Shown here piece after piece: positions 17,207 to 25,793 of a DNA stretch of 64,000 nt; within the stretch, counting starts at the first letter, position 1, and every line of letters begins with the position of its first letter. Below the pieces are notes generated by a model. The model was not told the DNA's origin. It made no database searches and saw only the letters and a program-made list of their open reading frames with translations. The position numbers were made by a program, and so were the translations under genes. Origin of the DNA: Salinibacter sp. 10B (GTDB taxonomy: Bacteria; Bacteroidota; Rhodothermia; Rhodothermales; Salinibacteraceae); NCBI RefSeq assembly GCF_002954405.1, contig NZ_MQWC01000005.1, positions 62,001 to 126,000 on the forward strand, given 5' to 3'.

Positions 17207-18367
17207 TCAGACCACGTCCCGGAGAGCCCACACGTCCTCACTTGGATTGTACTCGTTCACGCTCGACCCGCCAAGACCGGTGTCCTCCAGAATCCCTGCG
17301 TGCTTCAGGATGCTTTTCATCTGGTAGAAGGTGGTCGAGCGGTAGTGAATCGGCTCCACACGGTCCCATTGAACCCGGCCGCGATCATCGAGGATTTCGG
17401 CGCTTCGTTTCGGATGAAAGAAAAGCGTCGGCGTGCGGTCGTGGTCGAGCGCGTCGCAGGCGCGGACGAGCTGAGGCATTGTGGCCGAGCTGTCTGCTTG
17501 TTTTAGGCCGCGGACGATGAGGCGCACCATTGGCTCTTGAAGAAGTAGAATACGCAGGGCCGCGCCGGCACGGGGCATCACGTCCGCAAGCGTGGAATGG
17601 ATCGCCTTCGGATGTATACTGCTCCACTCTGCGAGAGAGGTGTCAAGAATGTCCCCAACGGCCGCTCCCGTGGGGGTGAGGCGCACGCCGTTTCCCTGGA
17701 TGCGGAGGAGGCCGAGCGTTTCGGCGCCGCGAAGCGCGCCTTTCCACCGCTTCGGCAACGCCTCGTACGGCTCGATGATGTTCGGGAGTTTGGCCGTGTT
17801 GTATAGCGGACCGGGTTCAAGTGCAATCGCCCATGCGAGGTAGTGCGTGGGAAGGTTGTATGTGAACGTGCTCCATTCCTGCGTGCGGACGCCGGTGTCG
17901 AGCTGGCGGCGGATCGACTGATACGGATCCCGCCACGGCTGGCGGGCCCTGGGCCAGACGAGAGGCTCGGCGCTCTCCTGGTTCGCCGAGGCGGCAAGAA
18001 GGCCAATATTCTTTTCTCGGAGGCGCTCGACGGTGGGTTCGCTGATCCGATCGGCAGGAGCGCTGAGGAAGCTATACTGCACGCCGTCCTGGTACATCTC
18101 CGCTTGGGCCGCGCCCTTCAGCAGGTCGCCGGTTCCCTTGGCCTCGACGGCTAGGAGGCTTTCCCCGTCGTCGAGCCGACCGACCAGATCGGGATGACGG
18201 GCATCTTCACCGACCTCAAGGGTGATGCGCTGGTAGGGATCCAGTCCGCCGTGCTCCAGGAGCGTGTGGTGTGCGTCGGTGAAGAGGTGCAGCACAGAGC
18301 CGCCGTCGGGGAGAGAGGTCGACGTCAGAAAGGAACGGACCCGTTCGACGACGGCGGGTTCAGTCAT
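17207..18367 (-). CDS. PD-(D/E)XK-like nuclease-domain protein of unknown role
   Basis: The protein has 386 residues. Near residue 55 it has HPDLVGRLDDGESLLAVEAK, fitting the PD...(D/E)-x-K core of restriction-type nucleases, followed by GAAQAEMYQDG as the helix carrying a Gln. The middle (residues ~180-270) resembles winged-helix segments: RWKGALRGAETLGLLRIQGN and LTPTGAAVGDI. The C-terminus has another (YQMKSILKHAGILED). This layout suggests a DNA-cleaving or DNA-sensing accessory protein, possibly for defence; no named family was recognised. It stands alone, convergent with nothing, between a hypothetical gene and the Xre-RES pair. Confidence 0.55.
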   Translation of the reverse strand: MTEPAVVERVRSFLTSTSLPDGGSVLHLFTDAHHTLLEHGGLDPYQRITLEVGEDARHPDLVGRLDDGESLLAVEAKGTGDLLKGAAQAEMYQDGVQYSFLSAPADRISEPTVERLREKNIGLLAASANQESAEPLVWPRARQPWRDPYQSIRRQLDTGVRTQEWSTFTYNLPTHYLAWAIALEPGPLYNTAKLPNIIEPYEALPKRWKGALRGAETLGLLRIQGNGVRLTPTGAAVGDILDTSLAEWSSIHPKAIHSTLADVMPRAGAALRILLLQEPMVRLIVRGLKQADSSATMPQLVRACDALDHDRTPTLFFHPKRSAEILDDRGRVQWDRVEPIHYRSTTFYQMKSILKHAGILEDTGLGGSSVNEYNPSEDVWALRDVV

Positions 18368-18497
18368 CGGAAGAACGACTCACGCAATGGACAGTGGGCA
18401 GAGGTCTTTCGAAATGGAACCGTCACAGTTCCTCCACAATAACTGGGTCTGTCAATGCGTACCGGTTCAGCGATAGGGAGACTTCCCCTAAAAAAGC

Positions 18498-18533
18498 GAA
18501 AAGCCCGCCTCGGGGCTGCCGGGCAGGCTTTTC
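18498..18533. terminator. Rho-independent-type terminator hairpin
   Basis: GAAAAGCCCGCC (18498-18509) pairs with GGCAGGCTTTTC (18522-18533) with one mismatch and a G/C-rich loop. The A and T runs on both sides make it usable in either direction. It separates the nuclease-like gene from the Xre-RES region. Confidence 0.6.
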
Positions 18534-18896
18534 TAAAGCATCGCGCTACGTCGTGTCTCAAACGCAGAGCACATCTTTAGTGTGATGCTCTGGACCTACA
18601 ATACGCCCCCCGCCAGTTCCAGTCAAGAGGGAAGTGCAACGGGGTGGTGAAATCGGGGCCCCTCACACATGGCTGCACATGGGCTTTTCGAACAGGCCCT
18701 GACATCTCGGATGAGCCTCGATGTCTGGAGGGCCTTGACCTCTTGCAGATGCAGTCTTTCCCAGAGCATTCCTTGTAAGGAGCCCCAGAGCACTCCATCT
18801 TGAGAGCACTCCTTGAAGACGCTCCGCGAGGGCACTCTTTTTGCAAACGCATTCTTTCTCACAGACGGTTTTTCCAAAAACACGTCCGACGCTACC

Positions 18897-19190
18897 ATGA
18901 GCGATGATAGCACCCACGACCTTGGCGGCCCGAGCCCGGCCGGACGCCCGGGCGGCTCCGCCGGCACCGGCGAGTTTCTGGAGGCCCGAGCTACGATTTA
19001 TCGTGAGGACGGGGGCCTCGATCATCTCCAGCTGGAAATCTCGGCCCTGAACTTCCGCCGCAAGCCAGAGGCGGCCCTCATCGGCGCGCTCAAGGAATCG
19101 AACGCCGGGCTCGAGGGAGCCGAACAGATTGAGGTGGAGATCGGGGGCGAAACCCTCACGCTAAAACAAACCGGCTGGGAGATTCAGTAG
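18897..19190 (+). CDS. Small hypothetical protein (97 aa)
   Basis: It begins MSDDSTHDLGGPSPAG and has a flexible, Gly/Pro-rich first 25 residues, then an ordered part: IYREDGGLDHLQLEISAL, ALIGALKESNAG and EVEIGGETLTLKQTGWEIQ. The start at 18897 is preferred because the longer frame from 18813 adds residues unlike the rest. It lies 135 bp before the Xre antitoxin gene on the same strand. No function is assigned. Confidence 0.5.
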   Translation: MSDDSTHDLGGPSPAGRPGGSAGTGEFLEARATIYREDGGLDHLQLEISALNFRRKPEAALIGALKESNAGLEGAEQIEVEIGGETLTLKQTGWEIQ

Positions 19191-19325
19191 AGAAGGCCAC
19201 CAGAACGGAGGCGCCTCTCCGTAAAAAAGAATTGTGGGGAGAGCTGGCCACCTTCTGGATCACTGACCACTAGACCTGGTTCCCTCAAATGAAATGTGCT
19301 CGCTCCCACTTGAAATAATTTTGCC

Positions 19326-19760
19326 ATGAGCGCCACGATCCCGCTTCCAAGGAGCCAAGACGCCGGGGATTTTCCTGAGCTTGGGGCCGGTGGACCGGCC
19401 GGTCTCGTCTCAGCCGTGCGTGAGGGCATTCCAACCGGTCGCTTCGACGCCCTGAAGACACTCGTGGGCGTCTCGACTGAAATGCTCACCGAGGTGGTCG
19501 GCATCAGCCCTTCCACCCTGAGCCGCCGGCGCAAGAAGGGCACCTTCAACAAGGACGAGTCCGAGCGCATCCTGCGCATTGCCCGTATCGCTCTTCGGGC
19601 CGTCGACGTCCTCGATGGAAAGGATAACGCCCAGAAGTGGCTCACCGAACCGGCGCGTGCCCTCGGCGGAGAGAAGCCCCTGGAGTTTGCCGACACCGAG
19701 CCCGGGGCCCGAGAGGTTGAGCGGCTTCTCATTCGCCTGGAGCATGGGGTCTATAGTTGA
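19326..19760 (+). CDS. Xre/MbcA/ParS-type antitoxin of a RES toxin
   Basis: This 144-residue protein has the Xre-like helix-turn-helix (STEMLTEVVGISPSTLSRRR) and a C-terminal DUF2384 (MbcA/ParS) domain, NAQKWLTEPARALGGEKPLE, ending in REVERLLIRLEHGVYS. These are the defining features of antitoxins encoded before RES toxins. It lies 63 bp upstream of the RES gene. The antitoxin probably represses the shared promoter and blocks the toxin's active site with its C-terminus. Confidence 0.9.
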   Translation: MSATIPLPRSQDAGDFPELGAGGPAGLVSAVREGIPTGRFDALKTLVGVSTEMLTEVVGISPSTLSRRRKKGTFNKDESERILRIARIALRAVDVLDGKDNAQKWLTEPARALGGEKPLEFADTEPGAREVERLLIRLEHGVYS

Positions 19761-19823
19761 ACGGCGTCTACAGCTGAGCCATCAAACCGGTTGACGTTTC
19801 TGTTCTGACGATAGTACGGACTG

Positions 19824-20282
19824 ATGACGCGCGTCTGGCGGATCGTAAAGGAGAAATTTGCAGATTCAGCCTTTAGCGGAGAGGGCGCGCGCCGGGCCGG
19901 CGGGCGGTTCAACAGCCCCGGCCATCCGGTCATCTACACTTCCGGGTCCCTCGCCCTGGCCGAGCTGGAGATCCTGGTCAACCTGCCAACAGACCGGCTC
20001 CTGGCGAGCTACGTGGCCTTTTGGGCGCAGATCCCAGACGGGCGGATCGACACGCTTGGTCGAGATCAGCTTCCCGACGGATGGCGAGAGGCGCCAGCCC
20101 CCGACTCTGCCAAAGAAATCGGAGACCAGTGGCTCCAGTCGGAGAGGTCGTTGGCCCTTCGGTTGCCCAGTGCCGTCGTCCCGGCCGAGGACAACATCCT
20201 CATCAACCCCAACCACCCGGCCTTTGGGGAGGTGGAAACCGAGGGGCCGTTCGATCCGGAGATTGATGATCGCCTTCAGTGA
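19824..20282 (+). CDS. RES-domain toxin (NAD+-degrading)
   Basis: The protein has 152 residues. RES-domain residues are seen in VWRIVKEKFADSAFSGEGAR, RAGGRFNSPG, VIYTSGSLALAELEIL and the C-terminal ILINPNHPAF. Arg in GGRFN, Tyr in IYTS and Glu in LAELE correspond to the conserved polar residues of the family. RES toxins deplete NAD+ by phosphorolysis or hydrolysis. It is complete in length and paired with the Xre gene directly upstream. Confidence 0.9.
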   Translation: MTRVWRIVKEKFADSAFSGEGARRAGGRFNSPGHPVIYTSGSLALAELEILVNLPTDRLLASYVAFWAQIPDGRIDTLGRDQLPDGWREAPAPDSAKEIGDQWLQSERSLALRLPSAVVPAEDNILINPNHPAFGEVETEGPFDPEIDDRLQ

Positions 20283-20440
20283 CCTCTTCTAACCTGGGGT
20301 AAGGTTAGACCTGAATGGGAAGGAGTCAGAAGAGAGACAAAGAGGGGATTGGAAGTACTTATTGCGCCGGAACGTCGCCGCACTGCAGGGAGTGACCTGA
20401 GTGTTCAATGTGTTTTTCGGGTCCAAACCTCCCTCACTCC

Positions 20441-20614
20441 ATGTCTGACGCGCCACAAAACGTCAAAATCACCGGCATTCGCATTCCCTTCCTTGATCTC
20501 GTGTGGCTTCTGACAAAAGTGGCCCTTGCGTCGATTCCAGCCGCACTGCTCGTCGGTCTTATCTACGCGATGATCTATGCCCTTCTGACCGGAAGCATCG
20601 CTGGGATCGGGTAG
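20441..20614 (+). CDS. Small membrane protein (57 aa)
   Basis: It begins MSDAPQNVKITGIRIPFLD, followed by two closely spaced hydrophobic stretches (LVWLLTKVALASIPAALLV and GLIYAMIYALLTGSIAGIG). Small Bacteroidota membrane proteins with the pattern IxxTGIRIPFxDLxxxLxK are common and of unknown function. The start at 20441 gives the natural N-terminus; the longer frame from 20408 adds a short Cys-containing extension. Confidence 0.65.
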   Translation: MSDAPQNVKITGIRIPFLDLVWLLTKVALASIPAALLVGLIYAMIYALLTGSIAGIG

Positions 20615-21021
20615 CCAGGCAGGAGGGTGGAATCCGGTAGTAGGAGAGGTCCAAAAGAGGCCTACAGCCACGTCTGCCCAAAACCTCCAGGGCCTGTCCC
20701 TCAGGATCTGCTCCTCAGTTCGGAGAGGAATCATCCATTGGAGGGCAGCAGAGGCGTTTTTGTTGTGCTTTAGATCAGCTAACCAATTCCCGAACACTGT
20801 CGACTCCTGACTTAGGGAAAACGTCTGCAGTTTGGTCAGAGGTCTCTCTTGAAGTTCCATTGTAGCACTCTCATCTTGCACCTGCACCTCGCCAGTAGCG
20901 GACGCTCGGTGTCCGCTCTTTAGGGATCCTCTGCTATCTTGATGGAACCGAGGCGACTGGATGACGCATCGGTCATCGAGGCAATGCTTCCCCGCATCTC
21001 TTCTGCATCTTCAAAGAGGTT
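20615..21021. other. Intergenic region with a hairpin ahead of the WYL regulator gene
   Basis: No intact gene is supported. An inverted repeat AGCGGAC (20897-20903) / GTCCGCT (20911-20917) followed by CTTT could be a terminator or an operator 100 bp before the WYL gene. TATCTTG at 20935-20941 resembles the Bacteroidota -7 box. A minus-strand frame (20405-20887) begins plausibly but loses protein-like quality. Confidence 0.4.
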
Positions 21022-22071
21022 ATGAACACGGACCTGCGTTCTACGTCCATCGGCAGACAAAGCCAACCTACCCATCTCAAACTCCTCGCCCTTCTCAGAG
21101 ACGGAGAGTCTTTAACGCAGGCCGAGATGACCGAGCGACTGCCGATCAACTCAAAGCGGCAGGCCCGCCGCCTGATTGAGAAGCTTGAAGGAGCCGATGT
21201 GCCCCTCGAGTCAAGCCAGAGGGGACAGGAAAAGGAGTACCGCCTTCCCCCTGAAGAGTGGGAGACGCGCCTTCGTTTGGACTTGACCGAGCAAGAGGCT
21301 TTGGCATTGCTTTTGGCGGCCTGGGCAGCAGGATCAGGACTTGGCCCCGCACCCCTGAAAGAGGCCCTTAGCAAAGCGACCCGTGGCTTGATTGAAGGGC
21401 TCCCTGCGTCGGTAACGACCTTCGAGCCCAGCTCCCTCATGGACCACATTCACTTTGGGGAGGCCGCTTCGGTGGAAGTCGACCCGGAGGTGTTTACCGA
21501 TCTGGTCGACGCACTTTCTAACCGGCGGGCGATCGAGATCGACTACTACTCCGCGAGTAGCGATCGGCGCTACGAAGGACGAAAGATCGACCCGTTAGGT
21601 TTGGCCGTGCGCGGAGACGCCTGGCTCTGTGTGGCCGAGGACCACCGGAGCGGCGAGCGCCGGGACTTCAACCTTACGCGCATCGAGGCGGTCCGGCCCC
21701 GGCGTCCCGACAGCAACGGAGGGGACTACCGGATTCCAGAAGACTTTGACCTGGAGCTCTATTTTATCGACCGGTTCGAATCCCTTGATGCGGAAGAGGT
21801 TTACGAGGTGCGTCTTCTGGTTGAGCCCGAGGCGGTGCCCTACTTCCGGTCGAAGTCCTACCACCGGACGCAGCAGATCCACGAGGAGGCCGCCGGTGGC
21901 GAGGGGGCGGTCATCTCCTACGAGGTGGCGGGTCTCGAAGAAATCGCCTCGTTCGTACGGTCCTGGGGGCCCCGAGTGAAAGTGCTCCAGCCGTCGGAGC
22001 TTGCGGACCGCATTGCTCGGGAGGCACGCCGAATGGCCGCCCAATACGAGGAAGACCCGCCCGCGCCCTGA
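21022..22071 (+). CDS. WYL-domain transcriptional regulator of the CRISPR-Cas locus
   Basis: The protein has 349 residues. An N-terminal winged helix (QPTHLKLLALLRDGESLTQA, ERLPINSKRQARRLIEKLEG) is followed by a WYL domain (RAIEIDYYSASSDRRYEGRK, then IDPLGLAVRGDAWLCVAEDH) and a WCX C-terminal extension (IASFVRSWGPRVKVLQPSEL). WYL regulators sense ligands and often sit next to defence loci. It lies immediately upstream of cas6, same strand, so control of cas expression is likely but inferred. Confidence 0.88.
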   Translation: MNTDLRSTSIGRQSQPTHLKLLALLRDGESLTQAEMTERLPINSKRQARRLIEKLEGADVPLESSQRGQEKEYRLPPEEWETRLRLDLTEQEALALLLAAWAAGSGLGPAPLKEALSKATRGLIEGLPASVTTFEPSSLMDHIHFGEAASVEVDPEVFTDLVDALSNRRAIEIDYYSASSDRRYEGRKIDPLGLAVRGDAWLCVAEDHRSGERRDFNLTRIEAVRPRRPDSNGGDYRIPEDFDLELYFIDRFESLDAEEVYEVRLLVEPEAVPYFRSKSYHRTQQIHEEAAGGEGAVISYEVAGLEEIASFVRSWGPRVKVLQPSELADRIAREARRMAAQYEEDPPAP

Positions 22072-22182
22072 CCAATTTGAGCGCCCAAAAGAGACCGGAC
22101 GCCGGATGTCCGGCCTGGAGGCAAGCCTCCATATGTTGGCTGATGAATCGACGGTTGACTTCGAATCCATCGGGCTCCCGTT

Positions 22183-22563
22183 ATGCCAGAGGGTATCTCA
22201 CAGGCCAACCCGGAGGCATCTTCGATCAAAGGGTCGATCAAGAGCGACCGTGCGCCGAGGGAGACCTGGGCGGTGCACGTGCGGTTTGCGCCCTCAGAAG
22301 GACGCAGGCTCCGCCGTCCGGAGCCGACGAGCTGTCCGGGCGAGGGTCCCCTCTGGACCGAGCGGCCCATCCTCATGGAGCGGGCCGACGGGACCTACGA
22401 GCTGATCGGCACCTCCGGAAATTTGGACGGGCTGGCCCGGTGGGTTCTCAGCTTTGGGACGAGCGCCGAGGTCCGAGGCCCTGACCGGCTCCAGCGCCGG
22501 GTGGCTGCTCAGGCCCGGCGCATAGGACGGAAGTACCCTGAAGACCGCGACTGTAAGAACTGA
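22183..22563 (+). CDS. WYL C-terminal (WCX)-like protein, probably a truncated second regulator
   Basis: The protein has 126 residues. The middle TWAVHVRFAPSEGRRLR and the C-terminal LARWVLSFGTSAEVRGPDRL and QRRVAAQARRIGRKYPE match only the WCX extension of WYL proteins. Neither the helix-turn-helix nor the WYL core is present. It lies between the full regulator and cas6 on the same strand. It is either the 3' remnant of a duplicated regulator or a stand-alone ligand-binding partner; its reading frame is intact. Confidence 0.55.
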   Translation: MPEGISQANPEASSIKGSIKSDRAPRETWAVHVRFAPSEGRRLRRPEPTSCPGEGPLWTERPILMERADGTYELIGTSGNLDGLARWVLSFGTSAEVRGPDRLQRRVAAQARRIGRKYPEDRDCKN

Positions 22564-22642
22564 AACCGACACCTCACGAGAACGAAGCTATTCGAGAGAG
22601 ACGTTTTTAAATCGCACCCTTTGGGACAAACTGACGACACCT

Positions 22643-23323
22643 ATGCGACTCAATCTGACACTTTCTCCCAACACCGATCCGGTTCCGTTCAATCACCTGC
22701 ACAAGCTCACGGGCACGCTACACAAGTGGCTCGGGTCGGAGAACGACCTGCACGACGGGCCCAGCCTGTACAGCGTCGGCTGGCTGAAGGGCGGGCATGG
22801 GGAGGATGGAGCCCTGCAGTTTCCCGATGGCGTGCGCTGGCGTCTTAGCTTCTGGGAGGATGGGGCTGCGAAAACCGCATTGGAGGGCATTCTGCAGGAT
22901 CCATCGGTCTTTGCCGGAATGCGAGTCGTGGAGGCCCAGCAGCAGACGACGCCTGCGTTTTCAGGTGGCTACCGCTTCGACGTAGACGCGCCGGTCATTG
23001 CCCGCCAGCGCCGCGAGGATGGGAGCCGCGAGTACCTGATCCACGACGACGAGCGGGCCGACGATGCCCTCACCCGCACCCTGCGCGCCAAGATGAAGGC
23101 GGCCGGGCTCGACCTCGATCCGTCAGAGGCGCAGGTACGGTTCGATCGGGGGTACAAGGGAGCCGACACAAAACTCGCGACCATCGAAAAGGGGGGGCAT
23201 GAGATTGACCACAAGGGTAGCGTGTGTCCGGTGATCGTGGAGGGGCCGCCCGAGGTCTCACGCTTTGCCTGGAACGTGGGCGTAGGGGAGCTTACCGGAA
23301 GTGGGTTTGGTGCGCTGAAGTGA
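22643..23323 (+). CDS. cas6: CRISPR endoribonuclease Cas6
   Basis: This 226-residue RAMP protein cuts the pre-crRNA within each repeat. The N-terminal strand MRLNLTLSPNTDPVPFNHLH and HKLTGTLHKWLG supply the first ferredoxin fold; the His in that helix region is a candidate catalytic base. The C-terminal Gly-rich loop is VGVGELTGSGFGALK, typical of Cas6. It is the first cas gene, followed 42 bp later by cas5. Cleavage 8 nt before the repeat's 3' end would leave the handle ATTGAAAG. Confidence 0.9.
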   Translation: MRLNLTLSPNTDPVPFNHLHKLTGTLHKWLGSENDLHDGPSLYSVGWLKGGHGEDGALQFPDGVRWRLSFWEDGAAKTALEGILQDPSVFAGMRVVEAQQQTTPAFSGGYRFDVDAPVIARQRREDGSREYLIHDDERADDALTRTLRAKMKAAGLDLDPSEAQVRFDRGYKGADTKLATIEKGGHEIDHKGSVCPVIVEGPPEVSRFAWNVGVGELTGSGFGALK

Positions 23324-23365
23324 CGCCATCGCGATGAGCAACACACTTGAATAGATTCTACACCT

Positions 23366-24157
23366 ATGTCCAACTCACTCAACCTTTCTTTCTTTTTAGA
23401 GCCGCCAGACCTGGATACGACAGCACTCTTGGAGATTAGGGCGCTGTCGCCGTTGTCAATGACTGCCACCCAGCCGGGCACGTACTATCGCAGTCAACCA
23501 GCCCCAACTGAGGCTATGCTGTTTGGGCTGCTCGAAAACGCCCTGGGATGGCACTTCCCAGAGAAGGTGCGCTCCACCGTTTTGAAGAAACTGCGCTCGG
23601 AGGCGAAAAGCGAACTTGGGCGTGGGCATCCACAGAAAAAAGAGCCGTGGATCACGGGCGATGACGACTCGGAATCCGGATCCGGCTTCCTGAGTCTCCT
23701 CCAGCATCATCTTGAGTTTGAGATGTCGGTGTTGCCGGACACGGTACACTTCGATGATCTCTGGGCTCGGCATGCACGTGGGAGTGGGACGGAATTTCCA
23801 GGTGGAAGTCGTCACTACGACGTGCGACTCGAACGCGTGGTGAGTCTTGAGCGGAGCGATGACATCAAGTTTGGCGACTACTCCAGTTACAAGATCCGCG
23901 ACCCGGACGCTCTTCCGGATGTCGAAGAGGGGGACAAGGTGCACGTGAAGGCGCTTCGACCGCAGTATCCCCAATACTATACCAGCCCGACGCCCCGCGA
24001 GTACGTCATTCCGGAAGGACCGTACCGGTACCGCGTGCGCACGACAGAAACGCTGGCGACGCAAATCGAAGACGCGCTCGACGACCCGGCGGCCCCGCTC
24101 TATCTCGGGAATAACGACGGATGGGTGGAAGCCGAGTGGGAGGTGATGAACCAATGA
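23366..24157 (+). CDS. cas5: CRISPR-associated protein Cas5
   Basis: This 263-residue RAMP protein of the Cascade complex is expected to cap the 5' handle of the crRNA. The N-terminal core reads LEIRALSPLSMTATQPGTYY and PTEAMLFGLLENALGWHF, a Cas5 signature (P-T-x-x-x-x-G-x-L-x-x-x-L-G). The C-terminal half is acidic and rich in Tyr/Pro. Its stop overlaps the ATG of the next gene by 4 bp (24154-24157), indicating translational coupling with the large subunit. Confidence 0.85.
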   Translation: MSNSLNLSFFLEPPDLDTTALLEIRALSPLSMTATQPGTYYRSQPAPTEAMLFGLLENALGWHFPEKVRSTVLKKLRSEAKSELGRGHPQKKEPWITGDDDSESGSGFLSLLQHHLEFEMSVLPDTVHFDDLWARHARGSGTEFPGGSRHYDVRLERVVSLERSDDIKFGDYSSYKIRDPDALPDVEEGDKVHVKALRPQYPQYYTSPTPREYVIPEGPYRYRVRTTETLATQIEDALDDPAAPLYLGNNDGWVEAEWEVMNQ

Positions 24158-25728
24158 ATCAGACCACGACACCGATGAAACCCGACAAGACCGAGTCCCC
24201 GACTCTCGTTTTCGATCATCCTTATCCGCGCTACGGACTGGCCGCCGCACTCGTGCAAGTGGGCGTGGGGCGGGAGTGGAAAACACTGCTCGATCAGCCC
24301 GAAGCTCTTCTGGACGCAGCCCAGGTTGCGATTCGCGATGGTTTGCAACGCTTCCGTGTGCATACCAGCTGCGATTTGGACACGGACCGGGAGCTACAGT
24401 ATCGCTGGCTCTCGAACGAGGAGCTAGAAACTGGGGGTCAGAAAGCGGAGGACGGATATTACATTGCCCCGCATGTCGTGATCGACGATCGTAACTCGCG
24501 CTACCTGATCCGGGAGGCCCGATCTACGCTCGACGAACTTCAGAACGAGGAAGAGATCGATCCGCAGGCGTCGGTGAAGATGAAGCGCTCTTTTGCCCCG
24601 TTTACGTCGAAGCTAAATCAGGGGACGAAGACCCTCTCAGAACCGAAGTCTACAAAACTGGAGGCCGTATTCTCGCTGGTGGCGGCCCTCACATCCTTGA
24701 AGCCTGCCGCGCAGGTGGATTTCACCAACCAGGTGATGATTCCGGATCTGGATCTGGAGGGGATGATCCGGTTCGTTCGGCTTTTTCGAAGCATGAAGGA
24801 CAAGGAGACGGGCGAATTTTTGACCCTCAACCGATCGGAGGACAGCAATCGGAAACGTCCCCCGCTCTTCGAGGGCAACTACCCCGATGCCCCTGGCAGC
24901 AGCGCCTTCGGTCCGGTTGGGCTTATGGGGGCAATGGGGCAGTGGGCGAAGCGGGCCGGCCGGCTGGATGAAGCGCGTGACGTGCTAGACCAGATGGCCG
25001 GAAATCCGGTCTACCTCGTCAGCTACGATGGCGGGCTGATGCGACAGGAGTTCGTCGGACACCACGCGGCTCGGCTCGCCGAAGAGCAAGACCTTCCGGC
25101 CGTCATCGCCAGTTTGTATCGGATCCGGTTTTACAACGAAGACGACAATCGCCCGGACAGCACCAACCGGCAGAGCTTCTTCCGAATGGCGGGACGGTTT
25201 CTGCAGCTCTACACCCAGCCGGCCTTCTGCGATTTCCTTGCCTTTCGAGTCCAGTACGACCGTGTTTTCTCACCAATTCTAACCGACTACTTTATGAATA
25301 AGCAAGCCATCGACGCCGACATCGTGCAGTCCGCACGAGCGTACGGCGCGTACCTCAACGATGTCGCCTACCATATCGCCCGCCAGGAGGTGGAGGAAAA
25401 CGACGAGCAGGACGGCGGCGGCACGGGCCGAAATCTGTACGAGGCTAAGACGCGGGCGCTGGCGCAGCTTGAAAGCACCGCCATGAGCGCTCGCCGTCCG
25501 TCAGCTCTCTTCGCACAACTCAACGTCGACGCCGGGCGCCAGTCAAACCGCGACGTGCCCGCGGCGGCGGAGCGCTTCCTGGAGGCCACGAATGCGGGAG
25601 AAATCGACTTCGACACCGCGAAGGACCTCGTGCTGGCGTACATGCGACTCCGATCTGAAAATGGGTCTGAAAACGCGCAATCCGAGGACGACGATTCGGA
25701 CGATCCCTACATGGAGGACGGTGAGTAG
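24154..25728 (+). CDS. cas8: Type I-B Cascade large subunit, Cas8 (Cst1-like)
   Basis: This 524-residue protein is identified mainly by position between cas5 and a Cst2/DevR-type cas7, and by size. The N-terminus has LVFDHPYPRYGLAAALVQVG; the centre has MGAMGQWAKRAGRLDEARDV and LVSYDGGLMRQEFVGHHAAR. No clear zinc-finger Cys motif was seen. Cas8 subunits recognise the PAM and recruit Cas3. The start at 24154 (overlapping the cas5 stop) is preferred over 24121. Confidence 0.75.
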   Translation: MNQTTTPMKPDKTESPTLVFDHPYPRYGLAAALVQVGVGREWKTLLDQPEALLDAAQVAIRDGLQRFRVHTSCDLDTDRELQYRWLSNEELETGGQKAEDGYYIAPHVVIDDRNSRYLIREARSTLDELQNEEEIDPQASVKMKRSFAPFTSKLNQGTKTLSEPKSTKLEAVFSLVAALTSLKPAAQVDFTNQVMIPDLDLEGMIRFVRLFRSMKDKETGEFLTLNRSEDSNRKRPPLFEGNYPDAPGSSAFGPVGLMGAMGQWAKRAGRLDEARDVLDQMAGNPVYLVSYDGGLMRQEFVGHHAARLAEEQDLPAVIASLYRIRFYNEDDNRPDSTNRQSFFRMAGRFLQLYTQPAFCDFLAFRVQYDRVFSPILTDYFMNKQAIDADIVQSARAYGAYLNDVAYHIARQEVEENDEQDGGGTGRNLYEAKTRALAQLESTAMSARRPSALFAQLNVDAGRQSNRDVPAAAERFLEATNAGEIDFDTAKDLVLAYMRLRSENGSENAQSEDDDSDDPYMEDGE

Positions 25729-25793
25729 TCGGCAGCAGCACCGCACCTTTTCCTCTCTTTTTACTTCACTTGACGACACAACTTCTACCATTT

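Noticed and set aside
20405-20887. A 160-residue minus-strand ORF antisense to the small membrane protein
   Set aside because: Only its first part looks protein-like, no domain is recognisable, and it overlaps a better supported gene on the other strand.
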